Shown one piece after another: positions 27,716 to 32,223 of a stretch of 32,223 nucleotides of DNA. Below the pieces are notes generated by a model. That model made no database searches. It saw only the letters and a program-made list of their open reading frames with translations, and was not told the origin of the DNA. Every line of letters starts with the position of its first letter. Positions within the stretch are counted from its first letter, which is position 1. The position numbers and the translations under genes are program-made. The stretch is from CAVRZY01 sp963725415 (GTDB lineage Bacteria > Acidobacteriota > Terriglobia > Bryobacterales > Bryobacteraceae). The stretch lies in the NCBI GenBank assembly GCA_963725415.1, contig CAVRZY010000225.1:1-32223 (forward strand), read 5' to 3'.

Positions 27716-28898
27716 GCCGGTGTACATCGCGGGAGTCGATGCCGGCAGTCACTACACGCGCTGCGTGATCTGCCGCCTCCAGGACGGCTGCCTTCAGTTG
27801 GCCGGTTACGGCGAGGTCGCTTCCCGCGGCTGGCAGAAGGGTCGCCTCATCGATCAGAACGCGGTCTCGGAATGCATCCTCGCCACGGTCCACCAGGGCG
27901 AGCACATGGCCGGCGTGCCGCTGGAGTCCATCGTCCTGGGCATGGGCGGCGCCACCGTCAGCGGCGTCAACAATTGGGGCGTCCACGCGGTTGGCCATCC
28001 CCGCCACTTCAGCCAGGCCGATCTGGCTCACGCCGTGGACGAGGCCGCTCGCGTCATGCTCCCGGAAGACCGCATGCTCCTGCACCTCTTCCCGCAGGAT
28101 TTCAGCGTGGATGGCCGCCCCGGCCACCGTAACCCGCGCGGCATGATCGGCTCACGATTGGACGCCTACGTCCACCTGGTAACCGCCTCGACCCAGGAAC
28201 ATCGCAGCCTCTTGGGAGCGGCTCATCAGGCCCATCTGGCGGTTCAGGAGACCGTCTTCGAGCCGCTGGCCGCAGCCTACGCCGCCCTGCTCCCCGAAGA
28301 TCGCCGCGAGGGCATCGCCGTGCTCGACATTGGCGCTCATTCCACCGATCTGGTGGTCTACTACGGCGATGCCCTGATCCACGCCGCCAGCCTGCCCATC
28401 TGCGGCGATCACTTCACCTGGGATATCGCCAAGGGTTTCCACGTCTCCTACGAGGACGCCGAGTCTATCAAGCGCCAGCACGGCTCGGCCGTGGTCGAGA
28501 CTACGGCCGACAACAGTTTTATCGAAATCCCCTCGCCCGCCGACCGCGACCGGCGCGAGATGCCCCGCCGCACCCTCAATATGATCCTTGAGGCGCGCGC
28601 CAGGGAACTGTTCAACTGGGTCCAGCGCGAGTTGGTCCGCATTGCCGTGGACCAGGACATGCTGTGTGCCATTCTCAGCGGCGGCGCGGCCCGCCTGAAT
28701 GGCATGTGTGATACGGCTGAGCAGGTGCTCAACTGCCAGGCCCGCAACGGCCTGCCCATCGGAATCCAGGACTGGCCCCAGGACCTCAACAACCCCTCCT
28801 GGACCACCGTGGCGGGCCTGGTCATGTATGCGGCCCGGCTCAAGCTCCGCGCCGAGTCCGACCGCCGCGGCAACGGCTTTTTCGGCAGACGCAGGTAG
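27705..28898 (+). CDS. ftsA: Cell division protein FtsA
   Basis: An intact 397-residue actin-like ATPase that tethers FtsZ to the membrane. Phosphate 1 lies in YIAGVDAGSHYTRCVI. A 1C-type subdomain region (VPLESIVLGMGGATVSGVNN) is followed by PQDFSVDGRPGHRNPRGM. Phosphate 2 is AVLDIGAHSTDLVVYYGDAL, and CAILSGGAARLNGM is the adenosine motif. TWDIAKGFHVSYEDAESIKR is the usual FtsA segment. The end NGFFGRRR is short and basic with few hydrophobics, so the membrane-targeting amphipathic helix is weaker than in proteobacterial FtsA. It overlaps ftsQ and lies 36 bp before ftsZ. Confidence 0.94.
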   Translation: MAAEPVYIAGVDAGSHYTRCVICRLQDGCLQLAGYGEVASRGWQKGRLIDQNAVSECILATVHQGEHMAGVPLESIVLGMGGATVSGVNNWGVHAVGHPRHFSQADLAHAVDEAARVMLPEDRMLLHLFPQDFSVDGRPGHRNPRGMIGSRLDAYVHLVTASTQEHRSLLGAAHQAHLAVQETVFEPLAAAYAALLPEDRREGIAVLDIGAHSTDLVVYYGDALIHAASLPICGDHFTWDIAKGFHVSYEDAESIKRQHGSAVVETTADNSFIEIPSPADRDRREMPRRTLNMILEARARELFNWVQRELVRIAVDQDMLCAILSGGAARLNGMCDTAEQVLNCQARNGLPIGIQDWPQDLNNPSWTTVAGLVMYAARLKLRAESDRRGNGFFGRRR

Positions 28899-28917
28899 GA
28901 CATGCTTTAGCTTGTCC
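28898..28917. repeat. Small hairpin between ftsA and ftsZ
   Basis: GGACATGCTTTAGCTTGTCC folds with five outer base pairs, one T-T mismatch, two inner pairs and a TTTA loop. It begins on the last base of the ftsA stop and ends a few nt before the ftsZ ribosome site. It resembles the small GC-AAGC/GCTT palindromes scattered in such genomes. It may influence the ftsA/ftsZ expression ratio. Confidence 0.45.
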
Positions 28918-28934
28918 AGGAAAGGAGACCCGCA

Positions 28935-30131
28935 ATGGCGACCATGCTTGACCCAAAGATCGACGCACTGAAGTACGAGATGCAGGAGGAGGCCCCGCGC
29001 CCCGCCAGAATCAAGGTGGTGGGCATCGGCGGCTGCGGCTCCAATGCCGTAGCCCACTTGCTGAGTGCGGGACTGGAAGGCGTTGAGTTTTACGTCATCA
29101 ACACCGACGCCCAGGCCCTGGCCGCCTCCCCCGTCCCCAACAAGCTCGCCATCGGCTACAAGCTCACCAAAGGCCGGGGCGCCGGCGCCGATCCGGCCGT
29201 CGGCCGCCAGGCCGCTCTCGATGATACTGAACGCATCCTTGAGATCCTCAATGGCGCCGATATGGTCTTCGTCACCGCCGGCCTGGGCAGCGGCACCGGC
29301 ACCGGCGCCGCCCCGGTGGTCGCCTCCTTGGCCAAGGAACTCAATGCCCTCACTGTGGCCGTGGTCACCAAGCCCTTCACCTTTGAAGGACCCCGCCGCC
29401 TCAAGCAGGCCGAAAAGGGGCTGGGCGAGCTGGTCGGCACCGTCGATACCGTGGTCGCCATCCCCAACGATCGCCTGCTCACCCTGGTCCCCCGCGGCAC
29501 CAGCATCCTGGAGGCCTTCCGCATGGGCCACGATCTGCTCCGCCAGATGGTCGAGGACATCGTCGCTATCATCACCACCCCCGGGCTGATCAACCGCGAT
29601 TACTCCGACATCCGCGCCACCATGTTCGGTATGGGCTGCGCCATGATGGGCACCGCCGCCGCCCGCGGCGAGAACGCCGCCGTCGAGGCCGCCCGCAAGG
29701 CCATCGGCTGCCCTCTGCTGGAAGACGCCGGCATCAAGGGCGCCCGCAACATCCTGGTCAACATCGCCGGCTCCAGCCGCCTGGGCCTCCACGAAGTCCA
29801 CGAAGCCTGCGCGCTGATCCGCAAGGCCGCCGAGGGCGACGACGTCCAGGTCAGCTTCGGCATCGTGCTGAACGAATCCATGGCCGACGCCGTCAGGGTC
29901 ACCGTCATCGCCACGGCCTTCCCCCGCGCCGCCGTCCCCGCCACTGACGGCCAGAAGCCGCTGGCGCAGGACGCCTGGATTCCCACCCTGGAACCCCAGC
30001 CCATGCCCGAGCCGCCTCCAACCCCCGAGCCGCCGCCACCCGCCGCCGCGGCTCCTTCGCCCGAGGAGCCTCTGAACCCCGAAGATCTCGACATCCCCGC
30101 CTTCCTTCGGCAGGGCAAGGTTTTACTCTGA
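28935..30131 (+). CDS. ftsZ: Cell division GTPase FtsZ (variant tubulin signature)
   Basis: An intact 398-residue tubulin homologue forming the Z-ring. The N-terminal GTPase has IKVVGIGGCGSNAV (about 26-39) and VINTDAQAL. The signature AGLGSGTGTGAAPVV has Ser119 where GGGTGTG is expected. PRRLKQAEKGLGELV, IPNDRLL and TTPGLINRDYSDIRATM, which carries the T7-loop acidic residue, follow. The C-terminal domain is VTVIATAF. A Pro/Glu/Ala linker (about 340-382) leads to the conserved tail DLDIPAFLRQGKVLL, the binding site for FtsA and others. AAAGGAG lies 8 nt before the ATG. It is the last gene of the cluster. Confidence 0.96.
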   Translation: MATMLDPKIDALKYEMQEEAPRPARIKVVGIGGCGSNAVAHLLSAGLEGVEFYVINTDAQALAASPVPNKLAIGYKLTKGRGAGADPAVGRQAALDDTERILEILNGADMVFVTAGLGSGTGTGAAPVVASLAKELNALTVAVVTKPFTFEGPRRLKQAEKGLGELVGTVDTVVAIPNDRLLTLVPRGTSILEAFRMGHDLLRQMVEDIVAIITTPGLINRDYSDIRATMFGMGCAMMGTAAARGENAAVEAARKAIGCPLLEDAGIKGARNILVNIAGSSRLGLHEVHEACALIRKAAEGDDVQVSFGIVLNESMADAVRVTVIATAFPRAAVPATDGQKPLAQDAWIPTLEPQPMPEPPPTPEPPPPAAAAPSPEEPLNPEDLDIPAFLRQGKVLL

Positions 30132-30140
30132 CCAGTGGCC

Positions 30141-30179
30141 CAGGCACTTCTGCCTGCCGAGCCGGGGCTCGTCCCGGCT
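30141..30179 (+). terminator. Two hairpins after ftsZ, possible end of the dcw transcript
   Basis: CAGGCA-CTTC-TGCCTG (30141-30156) and AGCCGGG-GCTCGT-CCCGGCT (30160-30179) are perfect stems placed 10 nt after the ftsZ stop. No T-tract follows, so this is not a textbook intrinsic terminator. It may be a processing or Rho-assisted end. Confidence 0.35.
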
Positions 30180-30250
30180 GGTACGTCCTTCCGTGATTCG
30201 CAATTGCTGTGACGTGTTCAGTGACTGTGTGGCGCGGCCTTCAGGCTGCT

Positions 30251-30323
30251 GGGTCGAGACTCGTCTCGACCCGCCACAGACCTTGAGGAGAGCCTCGGCG
30301 CGGCGGGCACGAGTGCGCCCGCC
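30251..30323. repeat. Two dispersed-type palindromes between ftsZ and the MNT gene
   Basis: GGGTCGAGAC-TC-GTCTCGACCC (30251-30272) is a perfect 10-bp inverted repeat. GGCGGGC (30302-30308) pairs with GCCCGCC (30317-30323). Both lie in the 243-bp convergent gap. The remainder of the gap contains no recognisable gene. The GGCGGGC...GCCCGCC core resembles the GC-rich interior of the element at 17561-17706. Confidence 0.5.
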
Positions 30324-30374
30324 ACAGCACGATCAGATAGGTGACCGCATCTGTGAAATGGGGCGCCTTAGGGT

Positions 30375-30725
30375 TCACGCAACGCGAATGCCTTCCCTGC
30401 GGATGATGCGGCTCAGCCGGCTGGTATCCCCTGTAAACGACTCCTCGGTCAACGGCTGGATAGACACGATCATCCCGTACTGAAGGGAGATCTCTACCCG
30501 GATGTCGCCCGTGCGGTCGATTTCCTTGAACTGGCTGTCAAAATCATCAACGACCACCGCCAAGTCGAGGTCTGAATCACCCGGCCGCTGGTCGCCCCTG
30601 GCGTAAGATCCGTAGAGATACAGTCCTTTCATTCGATCGCCGTACGTCTCTCGCAGGCGCCGCTCGACCACGGCGATAATCTCCGGCACGGGAGCACCGA
30701 TTTTCTCGACTGCGCTGGCGCCCAT
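30375..30725 (-). CDS. MNT-type nucleotidyltransferase, without visible HEPN partner
   Basis: An intact 116-residue minimal nucleotidyltransferase. The catalytic motif G39-S40 in LYLYGSYARGDQRPGDSDLD is followed by D52 and D54. A further acidic residue lies in DIRVEISLQYG. Such MNT proteins usually pair with a HEPN RNase and act as the antitoxin, adding AMP to the toxin. No HEPN-like frame (RxxxxH) is found on either side: the 3' side is hairpin DNA leading to ftsZ and the 5' side is the divergent TIR-FGE gene. It is therefore an orphan within this window. An alternative is a stand-alone small nucleotidyltransferase. Confidence 0.78.
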   Translation of the reverse strand: MGASAVEKIGAPVPEIIAVVERRLRETYGDRMKGLYLYGSYARGDQRPGDSDLDLAVVVDDFDSQFKEIDRTGDIRVEISLQYGMIVSIQPLTEESFTGDTSRLSRIIRREGIRVA

Positions 30726-30858
30726 AGGCGACCCTTAGTGTGATGTTAGCACTGCCGACAGTCCACCATGAGGACGTTCGGGGACACCCTACGAGCTCCC
30801 AATCGCGGCGTTGTGACCGTTCCCGCCACGGGCGCTTTCCTGATAGGCTGTTGTCAAC

Positions 30859-32115
30859 ATGCCTGCGCCATCATCAGGCCATCCTCCAGGCCAGCCTCAG
30901 GCCCGCCCTCTGCGCGTATTCCTGTGCCACGCCTCCACCGACAAACCCGCAGTCCGAGACTTGTACCAGAGGCTCTGTGCCGATGGCCTTCAGCCATGGC
31001 TGGATGAGGAAGATCTGCTGCCGGGGCAGGACTGGCCCCTGGAGATTCCCAAGGCTGTCCGCGCCGCCGATGTTGTCATCGTCTGCCTCTCGCGGGCCTC
31101 GATCAGCAAGACCGGTTACGTCCAGGAGGAGCTCAAACTTGCCCTGGACGCCGCCGACCAGCAACCCGAAGGCGCCATTTTCCTCATCCCGCTTAAACTC
31201 GAGGACTGCGACATCCCTACCCGCCTTCGCCGCTGGCAGTGGGTGAACTTCTTCGAAGAGAAAGGCTACGACAAACTGATGCGGGCATTGCGCGCCCGCG
31301 CCTGTTCGCTCGGGTTGACCGTGCCAGAGGCTCCCCAGCCCGGTCGCCCTCCAAGCGCCCAGGAGCTCAGAACTCGTCCCCATCACTATGAGCAACGCGT
31401 CCAGGACGACATGGTCTGGGTCCCGCCGGGACCATTCATCTTCGGGACCAACGTGGCTACGATCAACGAAGGCTTTTGGATCGACCGCTTTCCCGTCACC
31501 AACGCCCAGTTCTGCCGCTTCCTGAACGAACGCGGCAACCACGAAGAGGAAGGCGTCAAGTGGTTGGATGTGGACCGCAGCAGAATCAAACAGAGCCAGG
31601 GCCGGTTCTCGGTTGCGAAGGAATACGAGAATCATCCAGTAGTGGGCGTGAGCTGGTACGATTGCTCCGCCTATGCCAAATGGGCCGGCAAGCGCCTCCT
31701 CGCCGAGGGGGAGTGGGAAAAGGCCGCACGCGGTACCGACGGGCGGCGTTACCCCTGGGGAGATATTTCGACTCATCAAAGTGCAACACCGCAGAGGGAG
31801 GCCTTGACAACACCACGCCCGTGGAGGCTTATCCCCAGGGCGCCAGCCCTTACGGTTGTTACAACATGGCCGGCAATGTCTGGGAGTGGACCGCCAGTCA
31901 CTGGACCAAGAGCCAGCCGGATCCAGTGCTTCGGGGCGGCGCCAGGAGCAGCTTCCAGGACTACGCCGCCTGTGCGTCCCGCAACTTGGGTACCCACAGA
32001 CTCCGTCGTGGGTTTTCGTTGCGCCAGACCTAGTATTACCCTCTACCTTTTCCTGGCCCCCTACACTTTCCCGAAACACGGTCCTCGCGGGGCGAAGCCT
32101 CGCGGAATTTTTTGA
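30859..32115 (+). CDS. TIR domain fused to FGE-sulfatase/C-type-lectin-like domain (frameshifted)
   Basis: About 395-418 residues. The TIR domain (about 17-150) begins LRVFLCHASTDKPAVRDLYQ. It has the BB-loop-like WLDEEDLLPGQDWPLEI, and the catalytic Glu region GYVQEELKLAL (E90/E91) fits NAD-cleaving TIRs. A Pro-rich linker leads to an FGE/SUMF1-type domain from about 183: MVWVPPGPFIFGTN, FWIDRFPVTNAQFCRFLN, HPVVGVSWYDCSAYAKWAGK and RLLAEGEWEKAARG. After a frameshift near 31770 come YNMAGNVWEWT and VLRGGARSSFQDYAA. The cysteine pair used by true formylglycine enzymes is absent, so this is likely a ligand-binding fold. GFRCAR near 32015 needs a second frameshift; otherwise the protein ends at 32033. 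The ATG at 30859 has no obvious ribosome site. Confidence 0.8.
   Translation: MPAPSSGHPPGQPQARPLRVFLCHASTDKPAVRDLYQRLCADGLQPWLDEEDLLPGQDWPLEIPKAVRAADVVIVCLSRASISKTGYVQEELKLALDAADQQPEGAIFLIPLKLEDCDIPTRLRRWQWVNFFEEKGYDKLMRALRARACSLGLTVPEAPQPGRPPSAQELRTRPHHYEQRVQDDMVWVPPGPFIFGTNVATINEGFWIDRFPVTNAQFCRFLNERGNHEEEGVKWLDVDRSRIKQSQGRFSVAKEYENHPVVGVSWYDCSAYAKWAGKRLLAEGEWEKAARGTDGRRYPWGDISTHQSATPQREALTTPRPWRLIPRAPALTVVTTWPAMSGSGPPVTGPRASRIQCFGAAPGAASRTTPPVRPATWVPTDSVVGFRCARPSITLYLFLAPYTFPKHGPRGAKPRGIF
32086..32113 (+). terminator. Intrinsic terminator after the TIR-FGE gene
   Basis: CGCGGGGC (32086-32093) pairs with GCCTCGCG (32097-32104), eight pairs including one G-T, around a GAA loop. It is followed by GAA and six T (32108-32113). 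This is a good Rho-independent terminator. The in-frame extension of the TIR-FGE gene would run through it, which favours the earlier stop at 32033. Confidence 0.65.
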
Positions 32116-32139
32116 GGCTTGCCGCTTATTGACAAGATA

Positions 32140-32169
32140 ATGACGAATTCTGCCGGGATCCTGTACAAT
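32140..32169 (+). promoter_or_regulatory. Promoter candidate for the last, cut-off gene
   Basis: ATGACG (32140-32145) and TACAAT (32164-32169) lie 18 bp apart, just after the terminator. An AGGAGAAAGGAAG ribosome site follows about 4 nt downstream. The -10 equals those proposed for mraZ and glmS. Confidence 0.45.
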
Positions 32170-32184
32170 AGCAGGAGAAAGGAA

Positions 32185-32223
32185 GTGGCGTGTGTGAGCA
32201 CCTTCGATATCCCCAGCAATTGG
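32185..32223 (+). CDS. Start of an unidentified gene (cut by window end)
   Basis: GTG at 32185 or 32194 follows AGGAGAAAGGAAG and opens VACVSTFDIPSNW, 13 codons to the window edge. Too short to identify. The independent promoter, strong ribosome site and preceding terminator argue that it is a real, separately transcribed gene. Confidence 0.4.
   Translation, partial: MACVSTFDIPSNW

Noticed and set aside
28152..29801. 549-codon open frame antisense to ftsA and ftsZ
   Set aside because: It covers two clearly conserved genes on the other strand. Such long antisense frames are normal at this GC content.
30859..32223. Complete diversity-generating retroelement around the TIR-FGE gene
   Set aside because: No reverse transcriptase, template repeat or accessory gene is in the window. 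Kept only as a hypothesis for the flanking DNA.

Overview
The window reads as high-GC environmental bacterial DNA that was probably assembled from two sources. The left part, about 1 to 7.05 kb, looks planctomycete-like: its RecA has planctomycete-style motifs (FDPSWAK, GSPETTPGG), and GTAGGGCAGGTC palindromes sit between genes. The right part, about 7.2 kb to the end, looks acidobacterial. Its FtsL-type protein has a long N-terminus with an NEDVYFFSKKIDNSQVV block, the division/wall cluster has the order mraZ-rsmH-ftsL-ftsI-murE-murF-mraY-murD-ftsW-murG-murC-ftsQ-ftsA-ftsZ, and heptamer repeats occur between genes. The join would lie near 7.05-7.2 kb, where a membrane-protein gene loses its C-terminal part. 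Taxonomy and chimerism are inferences from sequence memory, not from a search.

Left part. On the minus strand lie a partial transhydrogenase alpha subunit (pntA), an alpha/beta hydrolase, a short nucleotide-sugar dehydrogenase and a small membrane protein. On the plus strand lie an exported rubrerythrin and a DUF2231 membrane protein separated by a nested inverted repeat, then (minus) a zinc-ribbon membrane protein, then NAD(P)H-hydrate epimerase and recA. recA has a near-consensus promoter that overlaps the end of the epimerase gene.

Right part. On the minus strand are a truncated glycosyltransferase-like membrane protein and a NarL-type response regulator overlapped by its histidine kinase. 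The kinase diverges from glmS across a spacer holding four copies of ATTGACGATTG. A Tat-exported aldo/keto reductase follows glmS. The dcw cluster (13.5-30.1 kb) has a strong promoter and a candidate MraZ operator at its head. Most genes overlap or nearly touch, which implies translational coupling. Two interruptions stand out: a 146-bp MITE-like element between ftsI and murE, and a 93-bp inverted repeat between murG and murC. The cluster supplies UDP-MurNAc-pentapeptide synthesis (MurC-F), lipid I/II synthesis (MraY, MurG), septal polymerisation and crosslinking (FtsW, FtsI) and the Z-ring (FtsA, FtsZ). murB and ddl are absent.

After ftsZ come hairpin-rich spacer DNA, an orphan MNT nucleotidyltransferase, a TIR-FGE fusion protein that may belong to a conflict system, a terminator, and the start of one more gene.

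About thirty single-base indels break otherwise well-conserved genes on both sides (recA, glmS, murE, mraY, murD, murG, murC and others). Because essential genes are hit this often, they are best read as sequencing or consensus errors rather than pseudogenes. CDS spans below are given through the frameshifts.
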